Shown here in pieces: positions 44,231 to 56,851 of a DNA stretch of 64,000 nt. The notes under the pieces were generated by a model that saw nothing but the letters and a program-made list of their open reading frames with translations, had not been told where the DNA came from and did no database searches. Both the position numbers and the translations under genes were made by a program. The stretch's first letter is position 1, and each line of letters begins with the position of its first letter. Source of the stretch: Larix kaempferi (lineage: Eukaryota; Streptophyta; Pinopsida; Pinales; Pinaceae); assembly GCA_027924585.1 (NCBI GenBank), contig BSBM01000252.1, positions 3,410,001-3,474,000 on the forward strand, given 5' to 3'.

Positions 44231-47079
44231 TTTCCTGAAAGAAGGCATGATATGGCATGTATGACACTTGTTGCACTTACGATGCTAGGGCTTGATATAG
44301 CAAAAACCATTCATCGTAGCACTTTCTCTATAAATCTATTTTGGTGATGTTTTCGGATCTGAAACCTTTAAAAGTCGAATATTAAATCCCCATGTACCTT
44401 GTGTCCAAAGGAAAACCTCTAACTCGTTGTACTTTGTGAGTTATGATCTATACAATATAGGGTTTCTGCCTCTTCCAGATCTGAGTCAAAATCAGGTGAC
44501 CTTGGGAAAAAGGTCATAACTTGGGATAGGAAGCTCCAAATGAAATTTCATAAAATGTTACAGGTAGTAAATAGACTTTACTATCTCAGTAAAAATTTTC
44601 AGAGGCCAAATTTGAACCAGTGACACGTGGCCCGCCGTACAAGTTCGCTCTCCTGTATTATCTCGTAAACAGGTCACATTACGACACTTGGCATAACTCT
44701 CTCTCAGAGAATCCAATTGAGGTCAGACCTATCAGGATGGAAAGATAACAGGTTGGGCTATCTCAAAAATATTTTTCAGACCCTATGGATCAAAATTTCA
44801 GAGTTACACCAGAAACAATCAGGTACATATTTCTGTCAAAACAGAATTATTTTTGAGTACCTTCATTCATGGCTTCCGGAATTTAGGGCTTCGAAGAAAG
44901 TTGGAATTTTTGTAATCAGAGACCATGGCTGGATGCTACTCATCAAAATAGAAATTTAGAGACCAATATCAAAATTTTTGGTTGGGAAGAAGGCCGAGCT
45001 TGATCAGACCCTAGTTCGGGACTTTGATCAGAAAAGTGGAAAATTAGGGCTTCCGCAAAAATGGGAATTTTTGAAATCTGTGACCACGGCTGGAAGCTCC
45101 TCATAAAAATAGAATCTTAGAGATTTGGATCAGGCATTTTCATTGGGAAGAATAGTGGGATTCATCAAACCCTAGTTCGAGGTCACGTCCAGCGAATCTG
45201 AAAGTTTCAAAGGCAAAATTGAGGAGTGAAACTTTGCAGTTTTCAAATTCTGAATATTCCAGCTTGATCAGCTCATCAAGGGACATATTTCTATCCTTTC
45301 GGAAGTTTAAAATTCAAAGTTTGAATTTTTTGGGTTTCTCTGACAAACCCTATTATAGCTCAAGATCCAGTTCCTGCAAATCAAGTGGATTCGGTTAATC
45401 CTAGAAGAGGATGGATTGGTCACCTGCATAAGTGAAGAAGTTCCTATTTTAGAGGGAGATGAGGCTAAGGCCTTCCATAAGAAGATTACAAGCAATCTTG
45501 ACAGGTATGGCTTACAGGTATTTTTTGAATTATGTTCATGATTAATTTTATGATATGTTTGTCTTCATATCATTACAGTACAATCTTGATTAATTACTAG
45601 ACTTGTCGATTAAGGTTTTGACACTTATGATTGTACTAATGCATTGTGATGTTTTATGAGGTTTATGTTGTTTGCTAACACAAAAGGTACACCAAGAAAG
45701 TCAAATCATGTTCTACTTCAACAACGTATGCTCATGGTGACATGAAGACAAAGATTCATCCATTGTCATGGATCACATAGAAGATATACTTTCGAGGTAT
45801 GTATAACTTGGTCATACAATGGTTAACTTATGATACATGCAGGTTACTAGCACAACTCACTGAAGAGAACCAGAATACATTATGCGGGTATGTTAGACAT
45901 AACTAGCTAGCATGCTAATCCAGGTATGTTTTTCCTATATCAAGCTAGAATCCTACCTTGTGTTAGGATCTTATATTGTTGTGTTGTTGATAATGATTAT
46001 TCATGAGGTCATAGATTTGAATAATCATGGTTGTATGCATATTATGTTTCTTACCATAATTGATGATATGACTAACCAAAAGAATCATGAAGGTATAGGT
46101 TTGAATAATCACAGGTTTTATGCATATTATATCTCTTATCTTGATTGGTGATTCAACTAACCAGAAGAGTCCTATGATCAAATAAGAAAATGTATGAGTA
46201 AAAGAAGACTTCCCTGAAACCTTGAATACAAATGTTTATTATCTGTGAATGATCATGAATATACATGTTTAAGATTATTGTGTTTTGATAGTATTAATAT
46301 TATACTAATAAATGTGTGATTATGTATGAGACCTCAAGGATAACACAATGATGATACTAATAAGCATGCATATTGATTAAGGATGGATGTAAGTTCAAGG
46401 ACAGGTAATCCAGGACGCAAAGATCAAGAGGGAGCACACTCTAGTTGTTCCTGCAAGAAAGCAAAGGAGCACACTTCAGTAGTTTCTGCAAGGATGCAGA
46501 TATTCAGAGGGAGTTGACCACTTCTCACAATCCACATAAGAATGGAGTTGCAGAAAATAAGCAAAGACTGAGAGGGAGTCAACCCAACAAACACACAAAG
46601 ATAAGTATTTGAATTGTCATTACTTGCATATTTTATTGTTTAAATAATACTGTTCAATAAATGTATATAATGATGTTCCTAGAATTAGGTTGTGTATTAT
46701 GCATATTAGAATAGTTTCATTGATGAACAATATACTACTAATATGCATGGGTAAGTGGCCTATGGCACTGTACAACCTTCCATTGCTACTTATCTAGAAT
46801 GAAACCTCTTTGCTGACATGTTGGGAGTTGTGCACACTCTTAACAATGTTCTGGTAGAGATTGGAAGACATCTAGAAAGTTACGGAATATGGATAAATGT
46901 TGTATTGAAGCATTGGCTAAGATAATTGCATGACTGTATGACATATTTATTTATGTGTAAGAATTTGTTCTAAAAACTATGAGATGTTTTCTAATCATGC
47001 AATTTAACTTGTTGTGTAGGAAAGATCATATGCCATCACCTACAAAAGAAGAACTACAACATTTGTTCAGCAACAAAAT
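44231..47079 (+). other. Cop1 leader and decayed 5' internal region
   Basis: There is no long frame. An integrase island is recognisable at about 46525-46575 (HNPHKNGVAENKQRL, the family's PHQNGVAERKN motif). Several AG|GTATGT-like donors (about 45496, 45797, 45922) and CAG acceptors (about 45841) bound short conserved islands, which are also present in Cop2. I cannot assign the islands around 45380-45520 and 45690-45800. Confidence 0.5.
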
Positions 47080-48387
47080 TATCTATTGAAGATATTGAAG
47101 TTCCCAGGATACAGGAAGAATGCCATGATCCGTCGATCATGAAGAACGATGTTTGGAATGCGGTCCCAAGAGCTGAAGGGAAGTCTGTTGTGACTTCCAA
47201 ATGGAACTATCAAATCAAGCATGTTGCAGATGGCAGCATTGAGATATATAAAAGTGATGAAATAGAAGATGCACCAGATAGCATGGTGTAGTCATATATG
47301 TGTGCAGAACTTGGTATGGTAGGATAGACAACTTTCTATCCAGTTTGGGCTTTACCAAGAATAAAGCGGATTCCAACCTTTTCTACAAGGTTGAGGAAGG
47401 CAATCCAGTGATACTACTTTTGTATGCGGATAACCTGTTTGTTACAGGTGAAGATAGATTTATTGCCGACACGCAGTGGAAGCTTGCTTTCGAGTTCGAG
47501 ATGAAGAACTTGGGGATGATGCACTATTTGTTTTTGGCATGGAGGCGTGGCAGAGTGCAGATGGAATCTTCCTTGGACAAGGGAAGTATGTAGTAGAGAT
47601 CCTAAAGAGGTTCAGGATGATGGATTGCAAGGCCATGGCCACACCTATGACATCAAATCTGAAGCTTCTTTGTGATGCTTCATCTGAGCCGGTTGATGTC
47701 TCTATGCATCGTCAGATGATTGGGTCCTTGACGTACCTGACGAACACGAGACCGGATATTTGCTTTGTGGTGAACACATTGAGCTAGTTCCTGATGGATC
47801 CAAGGAGTGTTCACCTGGTTGCTGTAAAGCATGTTCTGAGGTACCTGAAGGGTACAGTGGATTATGGGATCAAGTATGAAGCGAATCAAAAGTTTAACTT
47901 GCAGGGTTATGTTGATTCAGATTGGGTAGGCAGTGCTACAGATAGGAAGAGCACATATGGGTGCTGCTTCAGTATGGGATCAGATGTGATCTCTTGGTTC
48001 AGCAGGAAGCAGTCCTGCGTAGCACTGAGTACAGCCGAGGCAGAGTATGTTGTAGCCTGTTCAGCTAGTTGTGAGGCAGTATGGCTACGGAAGCTACTGT
48101 ATGAGTTATTTGATCTCCCGTTGGATGCTACTGGTATCTTCTGTGATAACCAGAGTTGTGTGAAGCTGTCTGAGAACCCAGTGTTTCATGACAGGTCGGA
48201 ACACATAGAGATCAAATATCACTATATCAGGGATATGGTGCAGAGAGGAGCTGTGAAACTCCTGTACATTGTGACAGACGAGGAGCTTGCATATGTGCTG
48301 ACAAAGCCACTAGCTAGGGTGAAGTTTGAGTACTTTAGGGAGAGGCTTGGTGTTCCTCAGATTGATGACACTTCGAGGAAGAAGTGA
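47080..48387 (+). pseudogene. Cop1 RT remnant and RNase H
   Basis: RT begins with KSVVTSKWNYQIKH but jumps from the IEIYK motif to WYGRIDNFLSSLGF, so most of the fingers and palm are missing. The catalytic YVDD reads YADN (about 47424-47435), losing one Asp. The thumb follows with GKYVVEILKRFRMMDCKAMATPM and RPDICF. From 47794 to 48387 the RNase H is open and keeps YVDSDWVG, STAEAEYV, CDNQSCVKL and a final DDTSRKK. A TAG near 47788 and a frameshift near 47530 interrupt the rest. The intact RNase H next to a dead RT probably reflects recent amplification by another element's enzymes. Confidence 0.9.
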
Positions 48388-48501
48388 TGGACACATTTGC
48401 TGAAGCCATTCCAAGCATGTTGGAAGGAGGATCCTTCACATGGCTGTGGATGTAAGCATTGGATGATGAACATCAGGATGATGTTCTGGTTTCTGCTTTG
48501 T

Positions 48502-48733
48502 ATGATCAGTTGGATCATTTATATGTATATGTATGTACGCATCATGTTGGATGTTGGATATGATCAGATGGATCATTTATATGTATATGTATGTACACAT
48601 CATGTTGGATACTGGATATGATTAGTTGGATCATTTATATGTATATGTATGTATGCATCATGTTGGATGCTGGATATGATCAGTAGGATCATTTGTATGT
48701 ATTTTGTATGCATCATGTTGGATGCTTGGACCA
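48502..48733 (+). repeat. 58-bp minisatellite downstream of Cop1 RNase H
   Basis: Four units start at 48502, 48560, 48618 and 48676 with exact 58-bp spacing. Each contains ATGATCAG, GGATCATTT, ATGTATATGTATGTA and GCATCATGTTGGATG. Looser GATCAGGTGGATCAT words continue to about 48990. The inverted counterpart is at about 58500-58860 in Cop2. Confidence 0.9.
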
Positions 48734-49029
48734 TGTATCTGTATATGTATCAGGTGGATCATGTATGGTGATATGTATCATGTATTTGTATTTCTATCAG
48801 GTGGATACATTGTATGATCAGGTGGATCATGTATGATGATATGTATCAGGTAGATACTTGGTATGCATCAGGTAGATGCATTATATGATCAGGATGATCG
48901 TTGATGATGAGCTTCAGGATATTGCTCCAGATGACATGCAGCAGGATGTTGCAGTGATGATGATCAGGATGATCATGTGTATGTCAGGATGATGTATGGT
49001 GAGTATCAGGTTGATACTCTATGGCCATG

Positions 49030-49660
49030 GATTAGGTTGTGCAGATGAGCATATAATTTGGCCCTGGGAGATTTGCAGATAGTTTTTCGAGGTTTTGCCT
49101 ATGGCATGTAATTCGTGCCCTAGGATATCTGGCAAATGCTCTTTCGAGGTTTTGCTCTGGGAGGACATATAATTTGCCCCTGGGAGATCTGTAGATAGTA
49201 TTTCGAGGTTTTGCCTATGGCATGTAATTCGTGCCTAGGATATCTGGCAGATGCTCTTTCGAGTTTTTGTCCTATGGCATATAATCTGTCCCTAGGAGAT
49301 CCGATAGGTTGGGCTGTGTGCCCGTAATAAGTCCTGGGATGCTCTTGCGAGGTTTTGCCATGACCACATATAATATGTCCCTGGGAGATCCTATAGGTAG
49401 AGCTGCATGCTCGTAACAGCCTGGGATGCTCTTGCGAGGTTTTGTGGTGACCACATGTAATTTGTTCCCTGGGAGATCCGATAGGTTGAGCCTTGTGCTC
49501 ATAATCAGCCGTGGGATTCTCTTTCGAGGTTTTGTGGTGGGGTCACATGAAATAAGTCCTAGAGATCTAGACAGGATGAAAAAGGCCTCAGATGCTCTTT
49601 GGGGTTCTTGCTAGTCAAGAGACTCTTTTAAGGTTTTGTGACGCATGTAATAAGTCCTGA
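49030..49660 (+). repeat. Degenerate phrase repeats before the Cop1 3' LTR
   Basis: The phrase TTTCGAGGTTTTGCC / CCTGGGAGATC / GGCATGTAATTCGTGCC recurs many times at irregular spacing of roughly 50-110 bp. Similar arrays are at 56440-56735 and 57998-58280 in Cop2. No protein is implied. Confidence 0.8.
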
Positions 49661-49899
49661 GATTTCCACAGTATGGCCAATGATGACGAAGACCTGCAGG
49701 TGGTGGGCCTACATCCAGTATGAAAAAGGACTGGCTCTGTAGAACTTCCTATGACGAGTAGATTCAGAGATTGATTGAGATAGCAGCAGCAGTGATGATG
49801 ATGATGACTCGATGATGATTATCCAGTGGCGATGATCTAGAGAAGATGACTTGTGCTAGAAGACATGTGTCGAGAAATACCTTCCTAGTTAAGAGGGAG

Positions 49900-50524
49900 T
49901 GTTGATGTATATGTAACTTCAGAATGTATTTCACATATATGTATATTGTATTCCTATAGAGATGTTATTATTCCTCTATACGGAAGTGTTGTCATTTATA
50001 TTTGATGGGTTATTAGACCACCTTGTTGGGGTCGGCCTTGCATAATTCATGTGGGTCAAAGGGTTATTAGACCACCCTATTGGGGGTCGGCCATGTGGGT
50101 CAAAAGGTTATTAGACCACCCTAGTGGGGGTCGGCCTAGTCATCATTATGTTAAGTGGTTAAGTTGAGGCTGACCTAGTTGAGTAAAGGTCAAGTCAAGT
50201 TAGTGTATAAATAGAGAGTGTGTCTCTCTCATTTTACACATTCTATTCTCTCACTCACACTGTGGAGAGTGGCTCACTTGTGGAGGAGGAGGCTCTGCTG
50301 CTAGGAGAAGACTATCTCTTGTATTCTGGTTGTATCATTGCTCTATCTATCTCTGAGGAAGTTATTGGGGTTTTTCACCTTTATGGTTTTCCCCAAGTAA
50401 ACTCGGTGTCTCTTATGTGCTTGCATTATTGCGTCCATGAATGATATGCTGTAGATTTGCTGTACATGTTGTTCTCTCAGTTAAGATCCCAGATCAGATT
50501 GAAGTAAATTCTGAAAATTTAACA
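49900..50524 (+). mobile_element. Cop1 3' LTR
   Basis: 625 bp, same ends as the 5' LTR, TATAAATA at 50206-50213. Confidence 0.95.
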
Positions 50525-50774
50525 GGTAGTTGCGCAAATACAATGTAGGGGAGAAAATGAAAAGCTCACAACTTAGAATTGTGCAGTACAAAGCTGAAAA
50601 GGAAGCTGCGCCAATCATATGGAAAAGGAAAACTATAGAAAATGAGTAGCTACGATGAAAGGCATGAAGCGACAGTGTAGGTGCACAATTGAAGATGCGA
50701 AGACAATGGACGCCAGCAAAACAAATTGTCAGAACCTCCAGCGCATCATGATGGAAGTGGATTACCATGACAAC
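50525..50774 (+). other. GypG 3' non-coding remainder
   Basis: This 250-bp A-rich stretch resumes GypG after Cop1 (starting with the duplicated GGTAG) and ends where the LE LTR starts. ACAAC (50770-50774) is the candidate LE target duplication. No gene is seen. Confidence 0.6.
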
Positions 50775-51110
50775 TGTTGTAGTTCGAGGGTTCATGAGGT
50801 TGCCATAGACACATTACATAATATAAGAAAACATACACAACGAGATAGATATAAGAGACAAGATAGATAGAGAGAACACAAGCCTTTATATTAGCCAGTA
50901 AGAGCATAATACAGTCTTAGAACCAATCTTAACTAGTACATCGGCTCACCAGCCTATATATATATATGTCTGTGTAAATACAATTACATAATCGTCTGTC
51001 TGTTTATCGAACCGACCTGACCTATAATAGTCGACGCGACCTGTCGACATGTTCTGCAGAGTGGTCGGACAGAGGGCCTAGTCGACGAGCTGACCTAGGC
51101 CCCTCCAACA
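50775..51110 (-). mobile_element. LE 3' LTR
   Basis: On the element strand it starts TGTTGGAGGGGCC directly after a GGTGGGGGAGA tract and ends CGAACTACAACA, giving TG...CA with TGTTG/CAACA complementarity. The TATATATATA near 50960 could be the core promoter. Confidence 0.7.
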
Positions 51111-51186
51111 TCTCCCCCACCTCAAAATATTTCTTCGTCCCGAAGAAATAGAGAGATCAAAATTTCAAAAAGAGTTATATAGATGG

Positions 51187-53957
51187 TTATGACGAAGGAG
51201 CACTGGAATCACTAGCATCAGGTATCTGGAGACAGGCTTCAAGAATAACTTTAGCAGAGATGGAGAGGTGGTGAAGGAGCTCTTCCCAAGTTCTTAGCAG
51301 ATTCTGGATGTCTACGATCATAGTTGTGAGGCTCGACAAGTTTTCCATCTTGTCGTGAGTGGGTGTAGCCTGCAAGTGGATCATTTCAGGACCAAATGTG
51401 TTAATTGTTTTGTCAGCAGCAGCAACTAACTGATGGAATCGGGGCTGAATTTCTCCCAAGTTTGTTGAGGCCTTCTCGGGCTTGTGACATCCACTGAACT
51501 TCTTGTTTCTCTAATTTATCCAATTTCTTGTTTTCCATGAGGATATGGCTATCAATTTTTTCGATAAGGGCTTCATCTACAATCAAGCGTTGGTGCTGAA
51601 GCTTGCTTAGCAATGCTTTTGTTTTCTGAATATCTTTGTAGATGTCTTCATAATAAACATACCAATTGTTCAGAACTGCTCTAATTTTTTCTGCTTGATT
51701 ATCGTACTGCTTGAGTACTTTGAGAGCTTCAGAAAAGGCTATAAACTGGTCTGTCATGAGGGAAGCTACCTCAACAGCTTGATCCTGTTGTTTCTTGAGA
51801 AGCTCAGACTGTAGCATCGACATGACAGACTCGAATAAGTGATATGCTTGATCAAGAGGTGATGTCATGTCTGAACTGGATGGGAGTGTGATAACTTGCT
51901 GCGCTCAATTTTCACATTTAGCGAGGAATGTAATCTTTTCTTCCTGAAGCTGCAGTATATGTTCCTCTGACTCATGTCGGCGGTACTTTTCCACTCTGAA
52001 GGATGCATCTTCAAGTAGATCAAGTTCTTATTGGGATGCCAGCTGTGGTTGATAGCTTGTGGCAACTCTAAATTGGTCTAAGTAGACTGAAAGAGTATTA
52101 TCTGATTGTTTTAACTGTGTTTGCTGCATTTGCAGTTACTGTTGTAATTCTCTTTCTTTGCGCTTCTTCTCTTTGTGCTTCCTGTGGCTACTCTTTTCTT
52201 TTTCTTTGCTTGAGATTTGTTGTTCTGGGCCCTTATCTTTTCCTTCTGTTGCTGGGTTCCTATCGATGACTGCTTGTGTACTGGAAACAGCTTGTTTTGT
52301 CTGACTTTGTGTACTAGGTACTGCTGCTATGATGACTAGAGTCTCATGTTCTGTATCTTTGGTATTTGGTGGATTTGTTGCTACTATGCTGGAGGTTTCC
52401 ACATTGCTTGTACTGATATCTGGAGTATGTGTGTGCTCTGATGGTCTTGTCATATCGACTACAGTTTCTTGAGTTGCGACTGATTCCTTGGTTAAAGTAG
52501 AAGTAGGTTTATCTGCTTCTGTCGTGGTTGCTTCTTTGTTGAGCTGCTTTGTAACTGGACTAGACTTGGATACATCGATAGGGGGACTCGACTGATTTAC
52601 TAGGAGTGATGGTAGATCGACGGATGTCGTATTTGGACTCGATGAAATGGTATTGTCGAGCAGATCTGAACTGACTAAACTAGATTTGATTGCGGACTCG
52701 ACATGGGAACTGACAACTTGGGGATTTTCCTTTCAAATGGTATTTTCTTGAGGTGGATTCATTTGTTGTGGAAGTGAATTGACTGGAAGAGGGGTATAGA
52801 CGCCTCTTTGTTGTGCATATACTAGATCTAATGGGTCAGGATTTTTGATATGATGGGTTTTCATGTGACTGAAATTTTTTGGAACTGATGATGGTAAAGG
52901 TAAACTTCCGGTTTGAATGGTGTTAGGGGGAGCTAAGTTAACCGGGACAGTAGACGGAGAGGCAAAAACTGGTTGTTGGATGACCATCTCGCGCCAGTTG
53001 GGACAAAATATCAGAATGTTTGCAATGAATGTATTCAAAGCATTGTTTTTTATGATAGGAGGAGCATGTAATGCTAATAGACTGCTTTCTTCTTCTACTA
53101 TAGTTGGGGAATGAGGAGGGGACTAGATAGTTAGGTCGATATCAGGTTCGAGTGAAATTTTGGGTTTTTTAACAACAATTTGGGGAGATGGATACTTATC
53201 TATTTCTAAGAATTTTCTGAATTAATCTTTGACTAGTAGTTTGTTCTTGGCTGCATCTTCAAGGATTTGGGTAGCAATGTCATATAGCTCGATCTCATCT
53301 ACTACCGAAGGTTCTTTAAATGTTACTTGTCTTTTCCCTTTTCCCTTGGTCGCTGTTACTCAGTTCTGTCGGGCTATAAAAAATTTCAGCTGCTACCTTC
53401 TGTATATTATCGTCTGTCAGAAGATGTTTTGGATTGTTGGACTCTGTGCTACTGTCCAAACGATCTCCGGCCTCTGTTGGTTTTGTGTGCGGGGTCTAGG
53501 TCGGTGCTAACACATTAGGGTTAGGTGTCGGCTCAGGTTGATAGCTGAAAGTGTTCATGTACAACCCACTTTTGTATGCTTCTTCTTGTTCCATATCAGA
53601 GAGAGGCTCAACATATTTGAAGTTTGTTTTCCTTGCTTGTGCCAGGATGGGTAATACTTCATTAGATTGGCGGCTTAGCTCTGTGAAAATTTCGTTTACT
53701 TAAGGGTAATAGTCAAGCCATTTTGTTGGACCTGCTGCTCCCTCCATGTACCATACTGTTGTGTCATCCAAAGATAGTTGGATATGCGCTATCGTGGGTA
53801 GGCTTCGACGAACGTTCTGTGGTACCCTCCATCTTGTCGCTATTGCTTTAAGGTCGATAAACCATGCTTTTAGCCAAAGTTTGACTATTAGAGGGGACCC
53901 TTTAGGATCCTTAATTGTCATTAGTTACTCATGTAATAGAATAGTTAAAGAAGCCAT
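51187..53957 (-). pseudogene. LE long reading frame of unknown family with a C-terminal coiled coil
   Basis: From an ATG at 53955-53957 the frame encodes a compact N-terminal segment with several Trp (LWLKAWFIDLKAIATRW, WYMEGAAGPTKWLDYYP; to about 53702). Next comes a long Ser/Thr/Pro-rich part (about 53690-52460), a Lys/Glu/Arg block (KEKEKSSHRKHKEKKRKE, about 52150-52205), and a heptad-like, Leu/Gln/Lys-rich helix region (51868-51440) that ends after a shift in a second helical stretch (to 51187). About nine stops and at least two frameshifts (near 53335 and 51420) break it. Eight stops are one step from CAA, CAG or CGA. I do not recognise the family. It could be a highly divergent Gag or a captured host protein. 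Confidence 0.55.
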
Positions 53958-55538
53958 TGGAGTGGGTGCAACCACTCCAACCACATGTAACATGTATAAA
54001 TAATACCATCAAGATGAATATAACCAGTTGGATGCATTCGACTCATCTCTCTTGTCTTGATATCTCTATGTGTGTGCTTATACTCTCTGCTTGAATACAA
54101 CATCTGGCACCATTGTCATTCTCTTTTGGCTGGGTGACAGCAGCAACAAAGGAGGAGCGGTTTGAACCTGAAGGAGAGTGTGAGATGAATAAATCCTGCA
54201 AGAAAAATTAAAGACTGCTACAATTGCGGAGAAGGAAGATAAAACTATTATAGCGTTGTCCTGAATGGATATGCTCCGAGGATAGAATATCTCTTTGCTC
54301 AAACATCTATCGACCGAACTCAAGTGATCAAGGTATCTTATTTATATATTGATTTGTTGTTGAAATGTTCATGGAAAGTCTACCTGCACAATAGAATTTA
54401 AATCTTTGCACGCCTTCAAAGTTATATCGATTGACTATCTAGGAAGGCAATTTTGACAATTGATAGAAGATTGACACTTGTCGAACTGAATATATGTCAC
54501 TCAACCACCCGACTGTGTGTGTGTGGAATAGTATTTCGATATGAATTATTTTTGTTAGAATCATGATGGACAACCAGTTGTATCGACTAGTGACTAGGGC
54601 ATGCCAAACCTATCCTTCGACTAACGGTTGCCTTCAATCTGGCCGAATTGCTTGCTTGAGGAAAAATATGCAGTGGAATGGTTCAGAGTATTTCTTGTGG
54701 AATTCGACACCTTATTTCTTCTATCTGGTTAGTGTTGCTAGTTTAATGACTGTTAGGCAAGAAAATATTGCACTGATTATTTATTGAGTTCCTATTATGT
54801 TGAATCTATGGTGTGGACAACTGCATGTGAGAACTTACCTCCACTCCAGCCATTACAATTGATGAAGATTCTTGTGGTCGATTTTTGAAGATGATTTGGG
54901 AAATCCAGTCTCTGCAATCTTATTGAGAGAGGGTTTCATGTTGCTTGCAGCATACTAGTTTGATAATGAACCTTGACAGAAGCTTGCGGTCATTCCCAAT
55001 GCAGCGATATACTTCAGGTGTGGTCGGCTATATTATGTGTTAGATGAAAAAGAACAAATTGAAGGATGAGCCAATCGACTAGCAGTAATTCAATGAGGAT
55101 ATCTCCGTAAAAAATACATTGACCAACACAATGGGACTAACATAAACTTTGCAAAAATTTGTTGCTCGTTGATGTGCTAATAAATAATTGACCACTTGCC
55201 GATAGTTCCACCACTAATGAGAAGCCCGACCGTAATATCAACCGATGACCATACGTCGACTCAACTTTTCTGTCATTGTTGACCACCCGATTGCTCATCT
55301 GACTACAATTCCATCGATTGCACCGACATCATCTGTTTGATTAATGGATTTATATATCTATATTGTATTGCATTTTTATGTGACAAGTCATACTTGTAGG
55401 TCGGAGTAAAATTATACATAATTGTGGTCAAAAGTAGTCGATTGTAAGTTGAAATTTATATTGATTTAGTAGAGTCATGTATACCCCTAAGTGACTCTTC
55501 GATATTGCGTTTTGGTCGATTGTTTATAGGTCTATACT
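53958..55538 (-). other. LE leader segment next to Cop2
   Basis: A run of about 1.6 kb without a supported gene. A TGGTGCCAGATG word on the minus strand (about 54104-54115) slightly resembles a primer site but is not adjacent to an LTR. GTCGA/TCGAC-type words are dense from about 54420 onward. Confidence 0.5.
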
Positions 55539-55543
55539 TTCAT

Positions 55544-56189
55544 TGTTAAATTTTTAGAATTTACTTCAATCTGATCCAGGATCTTAACTGAGAGAACAAC
55601 ATCTACAACAAATCTACAACATAACAATCATGGACACAATAATGCAAGCACACAAGAGACACGGAGTTTACTTGGGGAAAACCATAAAGGTGAAAAACCC
55701 CAATAACTTCCTCAGAGATAGATAGAGTAATGATACAACCAGAATACAAGAGATAGTCTTCTCCTAGAAGCAAACCCTCCTCCTCCACAAGTGCACCACT
55801 CTCCACTGTGTGAGTGAGAGAATAGAATGTGTAAAATGAGAGAGACACACTCTCTATTTATACACTAGCTTGACATGACCTTTACTCAACTAGGTCGGCC
55901 TCAACTTAACCACTTAACATAATGCTGACTGGGTCGACCCCCACTAGGGTGGTCTAATAACCCTTAGACCCACATGGCCGACCCCCAATAGGGTGGTCTA
56001 ATAACCCTTTGACCCACATGACTTATACAGGGTCGACCCCAACAAGGTGGTCTAATAACCCATCAAGTATAAGTTACGACACTTACAATATAAATGACGA
56101 CACTTCCGTATAGAGGAATAATAACATCTCTATAGGAATACAATATACACATATGTGAAATACATTCCGAAGTTACATATACATCAACA
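55544..56189 (-). mobile_element. Cop2 3' LTR
   Basis: TGTTAAATTTTTAG...ATCAACA on the plus strand, 646 bp, homologous to the Cop1 LTR in reverse; TATTTATA at 55855-55862. Confidence 0.95.
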
Positions 56190-56851
56190 CTCCCTCTTAA
56201 CAAGGAAGGTATTTCTTGACACAGGTCTTCTAGCACAAGTCTTCTTCTCTGGATCATCGTCACTAGATAATCGTCATCGAGTCATCATCATCGTCACTGC
56301 TACTGCTATCTCAATCACTCTCTGAATCTACTCGTCATAGGAAGTTCTACAAAGATAGTCCTTTTTTATACTAGATGTAGGCCCACCACCTGCAGGTCTT
56401 CTTCATCACTAGCCATACTGTGGAATCCTCAGGACTTATTACGTGCGTCACAAAACCTCTAAAGAGCATCCCAGGCTATTACGAGCACACGACTCTACCT
56501 ATAGGATCTCCCAGGGCCATATTATATGTGACCTCACCACAAAACCTCGCAAGAGCATCCCAGGCTATTACGAGCACACAGCTCTACCTATAGGATCTCC
56601 TAGGGATAGATTATATGTGGTCACCACAAAACCTTGCAAGAGCATCCCAGGCTGTTACGAGCATACAGCTCTACCTATAGGATCTCCCAGGGGAAAATTA
56701 TAAGTGGTCATGGAAAAACCTCGCAAGAGAATCCCAAGACTTTGTGATGAACCTGCAATAGTTAATTAATGCAAATACACGAGATATCAGAAATAATAGA
56801 ACTCAGAATCACTTTTATATTGATCACGGGCCACTTCGAGGGGGCAACCTC

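Larger units (their letters stand above)
43594..50524 (+). mobile_element. Cop1: defective Ty1/copia-derived element
   Basis: Both LTRs are 625 bp (43594-44218 and 49900-50524) with TGTTGATG...TTTAACA ends; the 5' copy ends TTTAAGA through one change. The target duplication GGTAG is at 43589-43593 and 50525-50529. A Met primer site follows the 5' LTR and the purine tract TAAGAGGGAG precedes the 3' LTR. The LTRs differ at 23 positions. The only sizeable coding remnant is the RT C-terminal part plus RNase H; no intact gag or protease is seen. Cop2 is a second copy with the same architecture. Confidence 0.95.
34169..50774 (+). mobile_element. GypG: Ty3/gypsy element, interrupted by Cop1 and LE
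   Basis: This comprises LTR-H copy 2, coding sequence 36772-43512, then 3' non-coding sequence 43513-43593 and 50525-50774 on either side of Cop1. The 3' LTR is not in the window, because LE and its nested guests occupy the rest. Domain order is Gag, five zinc knuckles, protease, a second Gag-like domain, RT, RNase H, integrase. More than thirty in-frame stops make this the most decayed long element here. Confidence 0.8.

Noticed and set aside
54563-54787. A 74-codon ATG frame in the LE leader
   Set aside because: It is short, lies on the opposite strand to LE, and shows no recognisable motif or context.
50775-55538. LE as an integrated pararetrovirus
   Set aside because: No RT, movement-protein or coat-protein motif was seen, and the 3' end has a typical LTR with a preceding purine tract.
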